A stretch of 64,000 nt of DNA. It comes from Sphingomonas changbaiensis NBRC 104936 (GTDB lineage Bacteria; Pseudomonadota; Alphaproteobacteria; Sphingomonadales; Sphingomonadaceae). Positions 54,065 through 63,323 of the stretch are shown here, piece after piece. The stretch spans positions 62,001 through 126,000 of the forward strand of contig NZ_BBWU01000051.1 in the NCBI RefSeq assembly GCF_000974765.1, in the 5' to 3' direction. The notes beneath the pieces were generated by a model, which saw only the letters and a program-made list of their open reading frames with translations, was not told the DNA's origin and searched no databases. Within the stretch, counting starts at the first letter, position 1; every line of letters begins with the position of its first letter. The position numbers and the translations under genes are program-made.

Positions 54065-54808
54065 CTAAAGCCGATCGAGCGTGAGAAGCGCCTTGTCGCC
54101 TTTCCAAAGCGTGTCGACCTGCGCGCGCGTGGCGGCGCTCGCCGCGGCGTCGCCCAGCGCGGCCTGGGCCTGAGCGCGGCCCCAGAGCACCCAGACATTG
54201 TCGGGCTGGCGGGCAAGCGCACGGCCGAACGCGGCATAGGCTTCGTGGGCGTCGCCGGCTTTCAGCAGCGACGCGCCGACGGCGGCATCGAGCGGCTGGA
54301 GCCAGATCGGCGCATCGGCCTTCGCCTCGATCTCCGCAGCGCGCCCGAAGCGCTGGGCGGCGCCGCGGTAATTCTTCGTGGCATAGTTGATGCGCGCGAC
54401 GGCGACGTGCTCGGCAATCCGCAACTGCGGCGGCTCGTTGCCGAGGAATTTATCGCGCAGCGCCTCCTTGCGCATCAGCGCCAGCTCGTCGCGGGCCTGA
54501 TCCACTTGCCCGCCCCGCGCCATGGCCTGGATCCGAAGCGCCCGCCAGATCTGGTGGAGCAGCAACTGGTCCGAGGTCGGTTCCGGCAGCTTCAGGAATT
54601 CGGCGCTGGGCAGGAATTGCGCCCGGATCTGAAGCGCCAGCGAACGGTCCGCATAGTCGGCCGATTTCTCCAGCCGGCCGGCGGCGGCGAGCGCTGTCGG
54701 CGCATCGCCCGTCTGCTCGGCGCTGATGGCGACGCGCTGTTCGCCGGCGACGGTCTGCGAAAAGGCGGGCGACGAGGCCAGCACCAGTGCAAGGATCAGC
54801 GTGCGCAT
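54065..54808 (-). CDS. Exported tetratricopeptide-like repeat protein
   Basis: This 247-residue protein starts at the ATG at 54808, which has AGGGGG just upstream; a longer frame to 54955 is not supported. The signal peptide is MRTLILALVLASSPAFSQ. The mature part is all-helical with TPR-like pairs: SADYADRSLALQIRAQFLPS, VDQARDELALMRKEALRDK, YRGAAQRFGRAAEIEAKA, DAHEAYAAFGRALARQPDNVW. Such proteins mediate protein contacts in the periplasm; the partner is unknown. Confidence 0.8.
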   Translation of the reverse strand: MRTLILALVLASSPAFSQTVAGEQRVAISAEQTGDAPTALAAAGRLEKSADYADRSLALQIRAQFLPSAEFLKLPEPTSDQLLLHQIWRALRIQAMARGGQVDQARDELALMRKEALRDKFLGNEPPQLRIAEHVAVARINYATKNYRGAAQRFGRAAEIEAKADAPIWLQPLDAAVGASLLKAGDAHEAYAAFGRALARQPDNVWVLWGRAQAQAALGDAAASAATRAQVDTLWKGDKALLTLDRL

Positions 54809-54912
54809 AGAACCCCCTTCTTGCGCAGCGACCGTAAGAGCAGCCATGGGGCTTGTCGACACGAGCGCGCTTCTGCAAACCGCCCGCTGCACATAAGAAT
54901 TGAGAGGTCGCC

Positions 54913-56208
54913 TTGAAATATTTGCCTGCCGCCCTGCTGCTTGCCGCCGCCACACCTGTCCTTGCCGCGCTGAGCCCGGCCGAGCAGAAAATGACCAAGA
55001 CCGTCGATGCCGAATATGAGCGGTCGGTCGCGCTGCTCGAAAAGCTGGTCAACCAGAACTCGGGCTCGCTGAACATCGAGGGCGTGACGAAGGTCGGCGA
55101 GATGATGCGCGCCGAGCTGGAGCCGCTGGGCTTTCAGGTGACCTGGATCCCGATGGGCGAGGTCAAGCGCGCCGGCCACATCGTCGCCGTCCACAAGGGC
55201 AACGGCAAGGGCAAGCGGATGCTGCTGATCGGGCACCTCGATACGGTGTTCGAGAAGGACTCGCCGTTCCAGACATTCGTGCGCAAGGGTGAGAAGGCGG
55301 AAGGTCCGGGCGCGGGCGACGACAAGGGCGGCATGGTCGTGATGGTCGCGGCCCTGCGCGCGATGCAGGCCGCGGGCACGCTGAAGGACGCCGATATCGA
55401 GATCGTGCTGACCGGCGACGAAGAGGATTCGGGCGACCCGCACAGCATCTCGCGGCGCGACCTGGTCGCTGCCGGCAAGCGCGCGGACGCCGCGCTCGAT
55501 TTCGAGGCCCTGTCGGTGATCGACGGCCAGGATTATGGCTCGATCGCGCGCCGCAGCTCGATCAGCTGGACCTTGAAGGTGACGGCCAAGAGCAGCCATT
55601 CGAGCGGCATCTTCACGCCGTCAGCGGGCGAAGGCGCGATCTATGCGGCGAGCCGCATCATCTCTGCCTTTCGCGACGAGCTGCGCGAGCCCAACCTGAC
55701 CTACAATGTCGGGCTGATCGCGGGCGGCACCCAGGCCGCGTTCGACGCCGGCCAGATCCGCGCCACGGCGGCGGGCAAGACCAACATCATACCGTCGATT
55801 ACGCTCGCCCGCGGCGACATCCGCACCCTGTCCGACGAGCAAAGCGACCGGGTCGAGGCCAAGATGAAGGCGATCGTCGGCCGCGCCTATCCGGGCGCGC
55901 AGGCAGAGATCAGCTTCGATCCCGGCTATCCGGCGATGGCGCCGACGGAGGGCAATCGGGCGCTGTTGCAAAAGCTGAACGGCGTGAACGCCGACCTGGG
56001 GCTGAAGGCGATGCCCGCGCTCGACCCGCTGAAGCGCGGTGCCGGCGACATCGCCTTTGTCGCCAAGGACGTGGACGGGCTGGTCGGGCTCGGCACCGAC
56101 AGCGACGGCGATCATGCGCCGGGCGAGACGGTCGACCTCGATTCGATCCACCGCCAGGCCAAGCGCGCGGCGATCCTGATGACCCGGCTCAGCAAGGAAT
56201 CGCGCTGA
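54913..56208 (+). CDS. M20 family metallopeptidase, exported
   Basis: This 431-residue zinc peptidase has a signal peptide (MKYLPAALLLAAATPVLAA) and a TTG start. Metal ligands are visible in LLIGHLDTVF (His), GAGDDKGGM (bridging Asp), DEEDSGDP (catalytic Glu/ligand) and the final GTDSDGDHAPGE region. The dimerisation domain occupies the middle. Relatives cleave C-terminal glutamate or dipeptides (carboxypeptidase G2-like). The substrate is unknown; the location is likely periplasmic. Confidence 0.88.
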   Translation: MKYLPAALLLAAATPVLAALSPAEQKMTKTVDAEYERSVALLEKLVNQNSGSLNIEGVTKVGEMMRAELEPLGFQVTWIPMGEVKRAGHIVAVHKGNGKGKRMLLIGHLDTVFEKDSPFQTFVRKGEKAEGPGAGDDKGGMVVMVAALRAMQAAGTLKDADIEIVLTGDEEDSGDPHSISRRDLVAAGKRADAALDFEALSVIDGQDYGSIARRSSISWTLKVTAKSSHSSGIFTPSAGEGAIYAASRIISAFRDELREPNLTYNVGLIAGGTQAAFDAGQIRATAAGKTNIIPSITLARGDIRTLSDEQSDRVEAKMKAIVGRAYPGAQAEISFDPGYPAMAPTEGNRALLQKLNGVNADLGLKAMPALDPLKRGAGDIAFVAKDVDGLVGLGTDSDGDHAPGETVDLDSIHRQAKRAAILMTRLSKESR

Positions 56209-56229
56209 GGCGCAGACGAGGAGTCCCTG

Positions 56230-56751
56230 ATGTCCTTTGGTATCTACCAAGCCTCGGTGCCGGTGTTCGTGAACGCCCTCACCAACATGCGCGCCTGGCT
56301 CGACAAGGCCGCGGCGGAAAAGCCGGAAGCCGAGCTGGTCGAGGCGCGACTTGCGCCCGACATGCGGCCCCTCACATTCCAGTATCAAAGCGCCTCTGAC
56401 TCGGCGAAATTCGCGGTTGCGCGGCTAACCGGTGTCGAGGCGCCGTCAATGCCCGATACCGAAGCGAGCTTCGCCGAGCTTAGGGAAAGGTGCGACAAGA
56501 CGATCGCGTTCGTGAAAAGCGTGGATCCGTCCGCCTTCGCGGACAGCGCCGGCCGAACGGTCGAACTGAAATTCCCGAACGGTATGGGCTATCGCCTCGA
56601 TGGCCAAAGCTATCTGACCGGCTTCGCGCTGCCCAATTTCTTCTTCCACGTGACCACCGCATACGCGATCCTGCGGGCATCTGGCGTCAGCCTCGGCAAA
56701 CCCGATTTCCTGCAGCATCTCGGGCAGCCGAACATCCAACCCGGAAGCTGA
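56230..56751 (+). CDS. DUF1993 domain protein
   Basis: This 173-residue cytoplasmic protein matches DUF1993 (a DinB-like four-helix bundle): MSFGIYQASVPVFVNALTNM, LAPDMRPLTFQYQSASDSAK, SFAELRERCDKTIAFV and LPNFFFHVTTAYAILRASGV. Family members may bind metal, but no enzyme activity is known. It follows the M20 gene by 21 bases and probably shares its transcript. Confidence 0.88.
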   Translation: MSFGIYQASVPVFVNALTNMRAWLDKAAAEKPEAELVEARLAPDMRPLTFQYQSASDSAKFAVARLTGVEAPSMPDTEASFAELRERCDKTIAFVKSVDPSAFADSAGRTVELKFPNGMGYRLDGQSYLTGFALPNFFFHVTTAYAILRASGVSLGKPDFLQHLGQPNIQPGS

Positions 56752-56877
56752 TCGCGCCGCCTCGCCTCGATCCGGCGCCTGGCTAAACCGGCGCTGAACG
56801 CCGGGTTCAGGACTGACTCACGCAGCCCCTTCTATTTTCGCGCGTTCGGGCATGGGGCGCGGAGACAGGAGAGTCAC

Positions 56878-57909
56878 ATGCGCAAACTCTTGATCGGGCT
56901 GCTGCTCGCCGCCACCGCGGCGTCGCCGGCCCTGGCGGACAAGGGTGGTCACGGCCACGGCGGCGGCGATCATGGCGGCGGTGGGCATGGCGGTCCGCAC
57001 GGGGGCGGCAACCCGCATTGGGGCGGCGGCAATCCGCATCGGGGTGGCGACAATGACCATGGCGGAGGCTGGAAGCATGCGGCTCCGGCGATGAGCTTCG
57101 CCGCCCCGGCCTTTCGCGGCAACAGAGGTGGACACGGGCCGCAGATAGCGCGCGGCTGGGAGCGCCCGGCCCCGTTCCGCGCCGCCCGCTTCGACGACAA
57201 GCAGGCGCGAAAGGCCTGGAAACACGAGGCGCAGGACCAGCGCAAATTCGCGCGGGCATGGGATCGCCAGGAGCGCTTTGGTCCTGCCCAGCGTGTCGTC
57301 CGGGTCGAACGCTACGTTCCGCCGCACATCGTCCGGTACGTCGAACCGCGCGTGGTCCGGTATGTCGAACCGCCCGTCCGCTACGTGCAGCCGCGCGTCG
57401 TCCGCTATGTCGCGCGGCCACCGGTCCGGTATGTGGCCCCGGTCCGGTATGCGACGCCGGTCCAATACGTGGCGCCGGTCCGCTATGCGCCGGTCTATGC
57501 GCAGCCAAATGCGGGTTATTGGCCCCGCCAGTACGGTTATGACGATTACACGCCGACCTACCCGGCAACCTATTATCACCCGGCGACCTATTACGGAGCC
57601 GCCGACTACTGGCCGGAGAGCTACAGCCCGATCGATCCGGCCTATCGCGCCGGTTCTGGCGGGCTGTTCGGCAGCGGCGGCAACGGCCTTCTCGGCGCGC
57701 TGCTGCCCATCGTGCTGCAGAGCATGATCGGCAGCAATATCGGCGGCCTCGGCTCCTATGGCTCGCTGGGCGGCTTCACCGGCCTCTACTCGCCGGACGT
57801 GCTGCCGCTGCAGGACGCGAGCTACGCGCCTTATGCCAACGGGCTTGGCAACACCGATCTCGCATCGCTGCTGCTGCCGTCGCTGTTGGGAAGCGGCTCG
57901 ATCTTCTGA
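56878..57909 (+). CDS. Exported His/Gly-rich and Tyr/Val/Pro-repeat protein
   Basis: This 343-residue protein has a signal peptide (MRKLLIGLLLAATAASPALA). Residues about 22-65 are a Gly/His-rich metal-binding-like region (HGHGGGDHGGGGHGGPHGGG). A basic helix (KQARKAWKHEAQDQRKFAR, about 104-122) recalls RcnB-type proteins. Then comes a run of VRYV and PxxVRYV repeats (about 140-210), followed by Tyr/Pro-rich and Gly-rich hydrophobic segments (LLGALLPIVLQSMIG). No conserved function is known. An extracytoplasmic structural or metal-handling role is a guess. Confidence 0.7.
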   Translation: MRKLLIGLLLAATAASPALADKGGHGHGGGDHGGGGHGGPHGGGNPHWGGGNPHRGGDNDHGGGWKHAAPAMSFAAPAFRGNRGGHGPQIARGWERPAPFRAARFDDKQARKAWKHEAQDQRKFARAWDRQERFGPAQRVVRVERYVPPHIVRYVEPRVVRYVEPPVRYVQPRVVRYVARPPVRYVAPVRYATPVQYVAPVRYAPVYAQPNAGYWPRQYGYDDYTPTYPATYYHPATYYGAADYWPESYSPIDPAYRAGSGGLFGSGGNGLLGALLPIVLQSMIGSNIGGLGSYGSLGGFTGLYSPDVLPLQDASYAPYANGLGNTDLASLLLPSLLGSGSIF

Positions 57910-57944
57910 TCCGTGGCCTTGATCGGCATGGACGTTCGGCCCAC

Positions 57945-58523
57945 ATGACGCCCATGCTGATCGAGACCGAAACGACGCCCAATCCGGCGACGCTGAAATT
58001 CCTGCCGGGCCGTCCGGTGATGACCGGCGGCACGCGCGACTTTGCCAGCCCCGAGGAAGCGGAAAGCTCGCCTCTGGCGGAAGCCCTGTTCGATCTTGGC
58101 GACGTCGAAGGCGTCTTCTTCGGCTCCGATTTCGTGTCGGTCACCGCTGCGCCCGGCGGCGACTGGCGGGACCTGAAGCCGAATGTGCTGAGCGTGCTGC
58201 TCGATCATTTCTCGGGCGACATGCCGCTGTTCCGCGCCGGTTCCGCTGCCGGAATAGCGATCGAGGACGAAGCGCCGCTCGAAAATCCCGAAGACGCCGA
58301 CATCGTCAGCCAGATCAAGGAGCTGATCGACACCCGCGTCCGCCCGGCGGTCGCCAATGACGGCGGCGACATCGTCTATCGCGGCTTCCAGCAGGGCACG
58401 GTGTTCCTGAAGATGCAGGGCGCCTGTTCCGGCTGTCCGTCGTCAACCGCGACGCTGAAGCAGGGCATCGAGCAGCTGCTGAAATATTACGTGCCGGAAG
58501 TGACCGAGGTCCGGGCCGTCTGA
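57945..58523 (+). CDS. nfuA: Iron-sulfur cluster carrier protein NfuA-type
   Basis: This 192-residue protein delivers Fe-S clusters to target enzymes. It has the N-terminal Nfu domain (IETETTPNPATLKFLPG) and the C-terminal NifU-like domain with the cluster-binding CxxC: Cys161 and Cys164 in GACSGCPSS. The ATG at 57945 precedes a second ATG at 57954; either start is possible. The stop overlaps the start of the nitroreductase gene (TGATG). Confidence 0.93.
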   Translation: MTPMLIETETTPNPATLKFLPGRPVMTGGTRDFASPEEAESSPLAEALFDLGDVEGVFFGSDFVSVTAAPGGDWRDLKPNVLSVLLDHFSGDMPLFRAGSAAGIAIEDEAPLENPEDADIVSQIKELIDTRVRPAVANDGGDIVYRGFQQGTVFLKMQGACSGCPSSTATLKQGIEQLLKYYVPEVTEVRAV

Positions 58524-59110
58524 TGCCTGCCTTATCCGATCAAGCGCTCGACCAGCTGTTTCGCACCGCGCGCACCTATAACGGCTATCTCGACCGGCCC
58601 GTCGCCGAAGGCCAGCTCCGCGCGATCTGGGACCTGATGAAGATGGGGCCGACTTCGGCCAACATGCTGCCGGCGCGGATCATCTGGTGCGTGAGCGACG
58701 ACGCCAAGGCGAAGCTCGCGTCGTGCGCCTCGGCGAAGAATGGTGCCAAGATCGTCAAGGCGCCGGTCACCGCGATCATCGGCATGGAGGTGGATTTCCA
58801 CGAACTGCTGCCGGAATTCTTCCCGCACGACCAGACCGCGAAGACATGGTTCCCCGATCCCGAGGTGCGCAAGATTCACGCGCTTCGCAACAGCTCACTG
58901 CAGGGCGGCTATTTCATCATGGCGGCGCGGGCGCTGGGGCTCGATACCGGGCCGATGTCCGGCTTCGACAACGCCCGGGTGGATGAGCTGTTTTTCGCGG
59001 GCACGACCGTCAAGTCGAACTTCATCTCGACGCTTGGCTATGGCGATCCGTCGACGATCTTCGCCCGCTCGCCGCGCCCGGCGTTCGAACGCTTCAATCG
59101 CATCCTTTGA
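58523..59110 (+). CDS. Nitroreductase family protein, malonic semialdehyde reductase (RutE)-like
   Basis: This 195-residue FMN-dependent reductase has the RutE-type fold: TARTYNGYLDRPV, MGPTSANMLPARIIWC, LQGGYFIMAARALGLDTGPMSGFD and TLGYGDPSTIF. RutE acts in pyrimidine breakdown, but no other rut genes are present, so the true substrate is uncertain. It is cotranslated with nfuA and overlaps tsaB (TTGA). Confidence 0.85.
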   Translation: MPALSDQALDQLFRTARTYNGYLDRPVAEGQLRAIWDLMKMGPTSANMLPARIIWCVSDDAKAKLASCASAKNGAKIVKAPVTAIIGMEVDFHELLPEFFPHDQTAKTWFPDPEVRKIHALRNSSLQGGYFIMAARALGLDTGPMSGFDNARVDELFFAGTTVKSNFISTLGYGDPSTIFARSPRPAFERFNRIL

Positions 59111-59724
59111 GACGGCTGGCGATCGAGACCGCGACCGAGGCCTGTTCGGTCGCGCTGTTCGAGGATGGACGGCTGATCGGCCACGTCCATGAATTGGTCG
59201 GCCGCGGCCATGCCGAGCGGCTGATTCCGATGATCGCCGAGCTGCCCGACAAAGGCCGTGCCGACTCGATCCTGGTCGATTGCGGTCCGGGCAGCTTCAC
59301 CGGCGTGCGGGTCGGGCTGGCGGCGGCGCGCGCGCTGGCGCTCGCCTGGCGTGCGGAGGTTTCCGGTTATTCGTCGCTTGCGCTGATCGCGGCATCGGCG
59401 TTCGCGGAACCTGACGCTTTCGAAACGCTTTCCGTTGCAATCACCGGCGGACATGGCGAGTATTTCGTCCAGCGTTTCGAAAAGCAGGGAGTGCGCCCGA
59501 TCACGCTGCTCGCGTCCTTGAAGCCCGACGACGCCGCGCGATTGTGCGGCACCGATGCGATCGCCGGATCGGGCGCCGACGCTTTGCGCGCAGCCGGCGC
59601 CGCCGGTCGGTCGATCGCGGTCGAGCCCGATGCGCGAAAGACCGTGCTGCTGCCGCCCGACCTCGCCGCCCTGCCGCCGAGCCCCATTTACGGACGCGCC
59701 CCCGATGCGCGTCTGCCTGGCTGA
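59107..59724 (+). CDS. tsaB: tRNA threonylcarbamoyladenosine biosynthesis protein TsaB
   Basis: TsaB is a pseudokinase-like ASKHA-fold protein that helps TsaD form t6A37 in tRNAs reading ANN codons. The 205-residue sequence shows AIETATEACSVAL, GRGHAERLIPMI, VDCGPGSFTGVRVGLAAARAL and a terminal YGRAPDA motif. The start is TTG, overlapping the stop of the preceding gene. It is followed by rimI, a common arrangement in proteobacteria. Confidence 0.93.
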   Translation: MRRLAIETATEACSVALFEDGRLIGHVHELVGRGHAERLIPMIAELPDKGRADSILVDCGPGSFTGVRVGLAAARALALAWRAEVSGYSSLALIAASAFAEPDAFETLSVAITGGHGEYFVQRFEKQGVRPITLLASLKPDDAARLCGTDAIAGSGADALRAAGAAGRSIAVEPDARKTVLLPPDLAALPPSPIYGRAPDARLPG

Positions 59725-59726
59725 CC

Positions 59727-60206
59727 TTGGCAACCGATCTCGCCATCCGCGTCGAACCGGGCGGCATGGCCGACCTTTCCGATGTCATGATTGCGATGAG
59801 CGACGCGTTCGATCCCGAATATGGCGAAGCGTGGACCGAGGCCCAGTGCGCCGGCATCCTCGGCATGCCGGGAAGCTGGTTGCTGATTGCGCGATCGGGC
59901 GCCGATCCCGCGGGCTTCGCGCTGCTCCGCACCGTTGCCGATGAAACCGAGCTGCTGTTGATTGCCGTCCGCAATCGCTATCGCCGGCAGGGCATCGCCC
60001 GCGCGCTGCTCGACCAGGCGATCGGCGACGCCGCAGCCGACGGGGTGGAAATGCTGCATCTGGAGGTGCGCGACGGCAATCCGGCGGTCGAGCTTTATCG
60101 CGGCGCCGGGTTCGTCCCAATCGGCGTCCGCCGCGCCTATTACCGCGGCCGAAGCGGCAAAGTCTTCGACGCATTGACCTTCAAAAGACGTCTTGGCGTC
60201 AACTGA
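59727..60206 (+). CDS. rimI: Ribosomal-protein-alanine N-acetyltransferase
   Basis: This GNAT-fold enzyme acetylates the N-terminus of ribosomal protein S18. The TTG at 59727 is used, giving 159 residues; an ATG at 59766 would remove 13. Acetyl-CoA motifs include LLLIAVRNRYRRQGIARALL (motif A) and LEVRDGNPAVELYRGAGFVP. It begins three bases after the tsaB stop, so the pair is translationally linked. Confidence 0.9.
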   Translation: MATDLAIRVEPGGMADLSDVMIAMSDAFDPEYGEAWTEAQCAGILGMPGSWLLIARSGADPAGFALLRTVADETELLLIAVRNRYRRQGIARALLDQAIGDAAADGVEMLHLEVRDGNPAVELYRGAGFVPIGVRRAYYRGRSGKVFDALTFKRRLGVN

Positions 60207-60308
60207 CGGCGGATCATCATTTTCGGCTTGAACTCATGTCGACTTCAAGACATGGGCAGTTCCGACCATCTTTCCGATGATCGCCCCAAGACGAGAGACA
60301 AAAGTCCG

Positions 60309-60725
60309 ATGACCGAACAATCCGAAATGAAAGAAACGCTGATCACGCTGACCGCCGACATTGTCGCCGCGCACGTCAGCAACAACAGCGTTGCGGTGAA
60401 TGATCTGCCGACGCTGATTTCGAACGTTCACACGGCGCTGACGGCGCTGGGCGGCCCGCCGCCGCAGCCGGAAACCAAGCCCGAGCCCAAAGTGTCGATC
60501 CGCGCTTCGGTCAAGCCCGACTATATCGTCTGCCTGGAAGACGGCAAAAAGCTGAAAATGCTGAAGCGTCACCTGATGACGCACTACAACATGACCCCGG
60601 ACCAGTATCGGGCCAAGTGGAACCTGCCCGCCGACTATCCGATGGTCGCGCCGAACTATGCCGAGCAGCGCCGCACGCTCGCCAAGAAGATCGGCCTCGG
60701 CACCAAGCGTCGCCGCGGGCGGTAA
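60309..60725 (+). CDS. mucR: MucR/Ros family zinc-finger transcriptional regulator
   Basis: This DNA-binding protein of 138 residues (ATG at 60309) has the alphaproteobacterial MucR/Ros layout: N-terminal oligomerisation part (LITLTADIVAAHVSNNSV), a linker with EPKVSIRASVKPDYIVCLEDGKK, then LKRHLMTHYNMTPDQYRAKW and a C-terminal basic end. The finger has one clear Cys (YIVC) and two His (KRHLMTHY); the second Cys of Ros proteins is replaced (CLED), as occurs in zinc-lacking Ros relatives. Likely controls envelope, motility or cell-cycle genes. Confidence 0.9.
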   Translation: MTEQSEMKETLITLTADIVAAHVSNNSVAVNDLPTLISNVHTALTALGGPPPQPETKPEPKVSIRASVKPDYIVCLEDGKKLKMLKRHLMTHYNMTPDQYRAKWNLPADYPMVAPNYAEQRRTLAKKIGLGTKRRRGR

Positions 60726-60733
60726 GCGCCTTC

Positions 60734-60759
60734 AGCCCCTCCCCTTCACGGGAGGGGCT
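60734..60759 (+). terminator. Hairpin after mucR
   Basis: AGCCCCTCC pairs with GGAGGGGCT around CCTTCACG, followed by TTTCC, and lies nine bases after the mucR stop. It fits an intrinsic terminator. The same stem sequence recurs at 61231-61256, just after fur. Confidence 0.6.
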
Positions 60760-60803
60760 TTCCATGCCTTTCCCCTTTTCCCCAAACGCATTACACCGAC
60801 GTC

Positions 60804-61226
60804 ATGCATCGCAAGATCGACGTCGAAGCCCTGTGCGCTGAAAAGGGGCTGCGCATCACCGACCAGCGCAAGGTGATCGCCCGCGTCATATCGGAATCCG
60901 AAGATCATCCGGACGTGGAGAAGGTCCACGCGCGCGCCGCGTCGATCGATCCCGGCATTTCGATCGCGACCGTCTATCGCACCGTCCGTCTGTTCGAAGA
61001 GGCGGGCATTCTCGAGCGCCATGATTTCGGCGATGGCCGCGCCCGCTACGAAGCGGCCCCCGAAGCGCACCACGATCACCTGATCGACGTGGAAACCGGC
61101 CGGGTCATCGAGTTTGTCGATCCGGAACTTGAACTGCTGCAACGGCAGATCGCAGAGAAGCTGGGTTTCCGCCTCGTCGATCACCGAATGGAGCTTTATG
61201 GCGTCGCGCTCGATCGCAAAGGGTGA
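60804..61226 (+). CDS. fur: Ferric uptake regulator family protein
   Basis: This 140-residue metal-dependent repressor has the DNA-binding helix region ITDQRKVIARVISES and ISIATVYRTVRLFEEAG and the metal site AHHDHLIDVETGRVIEF. It lacks the Cys-x2-Cys of many Fur proteins at the usual place, which is normal in alphaproteobacterial Fur/Mur. It may sense iron or manganese. No Shine-Dalgarno is evident before the ATG at 60804, and its promoter lies between mucR and fur. Confidence 0.93.
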   Translation: MHRKIDVEALCAEKGLRITDQRKVIARVISESEDHPDVEKVHARAASIDPGISIATVYRTVRLFEEAGILERHDFGDGRARYEAAPEAHHDHLIDVETGRVIEFVDPELELLQRQIAEKLGFRLVDHRMELYGVALDRKG

Positions 61227-61230
61227 AGCA

Positions 61231-61256
61231 AGCCCCTCCCCCGAAGTGGAGGGGCT
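61231..61256 (+). promoter_or_regulatory. Hairpin that covers the plsC ribosome-binding site
   Basis: AGCCCCTCC pairs with GGAGGGGCT, and the right arm contains the only Shine-Dalgarno-like sequence (GGAGGGG) before the plsC ATG at 61258. It can serve as the fur terminator and as a translational lock on plsC. Confidence 0.5.
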
Positions 61257-61257
61257 G

Positions 61258-61992
61258 ATGAGACATGTGCGCGGCTGCGCACGCCTGCTGGCGTTGGCCC
61301 TTGCCTGCGCTTTCTGCGTCGCCGCTCACCTGCTGACGAGGGCGCTCCGTATGCAATCGCATTGGCCGCAGCGCTGCCTGGGCTGGACCGCGCGCATCTG
61401 CGGCGCCGTCGTCGAGCTGCGCGGAAGACCGCTGGCGCACGACGTCCTGTTCGTCTCAAATCACACGAGTTGGCTGGACATTCCGATCATCGCCGGCGCG
61501 ACCGGGACCGCGTTCGTTGCGAACTCCGGCGTCCGGGACTGGCCGCTGATCGGCTGGCTCGCGGGTCTCAATAATACCGTTTACGTCGACCGCACCGATC
61601 GCAAGGGCGTGCAGGCGCAGATCGATATCATCCGCCAGGCGCTCGCCCGGCACCAGCCGATCGCGATCTTCCCCGAAGGGACGACGTCGAACGGGCTGGA
61701 CCTGCTGCCGTTCAAGCCGTCGCTGCTCGAAGTGCTCGCATCCACTCCGCGCGCGATCCGGGTGCAGCCGCTCAGGATCGATTATGGCGCTGCCCGCGAT
61801 CTGGCCTGGATCGACGACGAGCCCGCGCCGCGCAATGCCTGGCGCGTGCTGACGCGGCCCGGCCGCTTCGTCGTCCGGCTCGAATGCCTCGACCCCTTCT
61901 CGCCGGCCGAGATCGGCGACCGCAAGGCAGTCGCGGCGGAGGCGCGGCGCCGGATTCTCGCGGCTTCCGCGCGGAGCCCGTCAGGCGTATAG
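61258..61992 (+). CDS. plsC: 1-acyl-sn-glycerol-3-phosphate acyltransferase
   Basis: This is the second acyltransferase of phospholipid synthesis (lysophosphatidate to phosphatidate) in the inner membrane. It has 244 residues from the ATG at 61258; a longer frame into fur is rejected. One or two hydrophobic segments lie at the N-terminus ([17 protein letters not shown]). The catalytic block is NHTSWLD (HX4D) with FPEGTTSNG downstream. Its end is followed by miaB after eight bases. Confidence 0.9.
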   Translation: MRHVRGCARLLALALACAFCVAAHLLTRALRMQSHWPQRCLGWTARICGAVVELRGRPLAHDVLFVSNHTSWLDIPIIAGATGTAFVANSGVRDWPLIGWLAGLNNTVYVDRTDRKGVQAQIDIIRQALARHQPIAIFPEGTTSNGLDLLPFKPSLLEVLASTPRAIRVQPLRIDYGAARDLAWIDDEPAPRNAWRVLTRPGRFVVRLECLDPFSPAEIGDRKAVAAEARRRILAASARSPSGV

Positions 61993-62000
61993 GCGCGCCG

Positions 62001-63311
62001 GTGAATCGCTCCCCCAAGACCTACCGCGTCAAATCCTTCGGCTGCCAGATGAACGTCTATGACGGCGAGCGGATGGCCGAATTGCTCGACGCCCAGGGCC
62101 TCACGGCCACGGATGGCGACGACGCCGATCTCGTCGTCCTGAACACCTGCCATATTCGCGAAAAGGCGGCCGAGAAGGTCTATTCCGATATCGGCCGCCT
62201 GCGCCGCGACGACGGCAGCCGGCCGCTGGTTGCCGTCGCCGGTTGCGTCGCTCAGGCCGAAGGCGCGGAAATCCACCGTCGCACCAAGGATGTCGATATC
62301 GTGGTTGGCCCGCAGGCCTATCACCGGCTGCCGGAGCTGGTCGCCGACGCCGCACAGGGCAGGCGCGTGGCCGACACCGACATGCCGGCGGACTCGAAGT
62401 TCGACGCGCTGCCGAAACGCGCGCGGCAGGTGCGGCCGAGCGCATTCCTCACCGTCCAGGAAGGCTGCGATAAATTCTGCACCTATTGCGTCGTGCCCTA
62501 CACGCGCGGCGCCGAGGTCTCGCGGCCATGGGCCGCGATCGTCGACGAGGCGAAGGCGCTGGTCGACGCCGGCGCGCGCGAGATCACGCTGCTCGGCCAG
62601 AACGTCAATGCCTGGAGCGACGGCGGACGCGGGCTGCACGACCTGATCGAGGAATTGGCAAAGCTGCCTGCCCTCGCCCGCATTCGCTACACCACCAGTC
62701 ATCCCAACGACATGGCTGACGGGCTGATCGCGGCCCATCGCGACATCGACAAGCTGATGCCGTTCCTGCATCTGCCGGTGCAGTCGGGCAGCGACCGCAT
62801 CCTGAAGGCAATGAATCGCAGCCACACGTCGGAGTCGTACCTCCGCATCCTCGACAAGGTGCGCGCGGCGCGGCCGGACATCGCGATCTCGGGCGATTAT
62901 ATCGTCGGCTTCCCCGGCGAGACCGATGAGGACTTCGAAGCGACGCTGGAGATCGTCCGCCGCATCGGCCATTCGATGGCGTTCAGCTTCAAATACTCGC
63001 CGCGCCCCGGCACGCCGGCGGCAACGATGCCGGACCAGATCGCGCCGGAGGTGATGGATGAACGCCTCCAACGCCTCCAGGCGCTGATCGTCGAGCAGCA
63101 GCTCGCGTTCAACCGGCGGACGGTCGGCGCCCGCACCTCGGTGCTGCTCGAGCGCCCCGGCCGCCATCCCGGCCAGCTGATCGGCAAGTCGCCGTGGCTG
63201 CAGTCGATTGTTGTGGATGAAGGGGCCGTCGGCGATCTTTTGGACGTGGACATTGTCGCGGCGGGACCGAATAGTCTGACGGGCGTTCTGACTCGCAAAC
63301 AGGCCGCCTGA
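62001..63311 (+). CDS. miaB: tRNA-2-methylthio-N6-dimethylallyladenosine synthase
   Basis: This radical-SAM methylthiotransferase adds a methylthio group to i6A37 of tRNA. It has 436 residues from the GTG at 62001. The UPF0004 domain provides Cys15, Cys50 and Cys82 for the auxiliary cluster; the radical-SAM triad is Cys156, Cys160 and Cys163 in [16 protein letters not shown]; a TRAM domain ends the protein. It is followed by phoH after 12 bases. Confidence 0.95.
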   Translation: MNRSPKTYRVKSFGCQMNVYDGERMAELLDAQGLTATDGDDADLVVLNTCHIREKAAEKVYSDIGRLRRDDGSRPLVAVAGCVAQAEGAEIHRRTKDVDIVVGPQAYHRLPELVADAAQGRRVADTDMPADSKFDALPKRARQVRPSAFLTVQEGCDKFCTYCVVPYTRGAEVSRPWAAIVDEAKALVDAGAREITLLGQNVNAWSDGGRGLHDLIEELAKLPALARIRYTTSHPNDMADGLIAAHRDIDKLMPFLHLPVQSGSDRILKAMNRSHTSESYLRILDKVRAARPDIAISGDYIVGFPGETDEDFEATLEIVRRIGHSMAFSFKYSPRPGTPAATMPDQIAPEVMDERLQRLQALIVEQQLAFNRRTVGARTSVLLERPGRHPGQLIGKSPWLQSIVVDEGAVGDLLDVDIVAAGPNSLTGVLTRKQAA

Positions 63312-63323
63312 TTAGGAGGTGCA

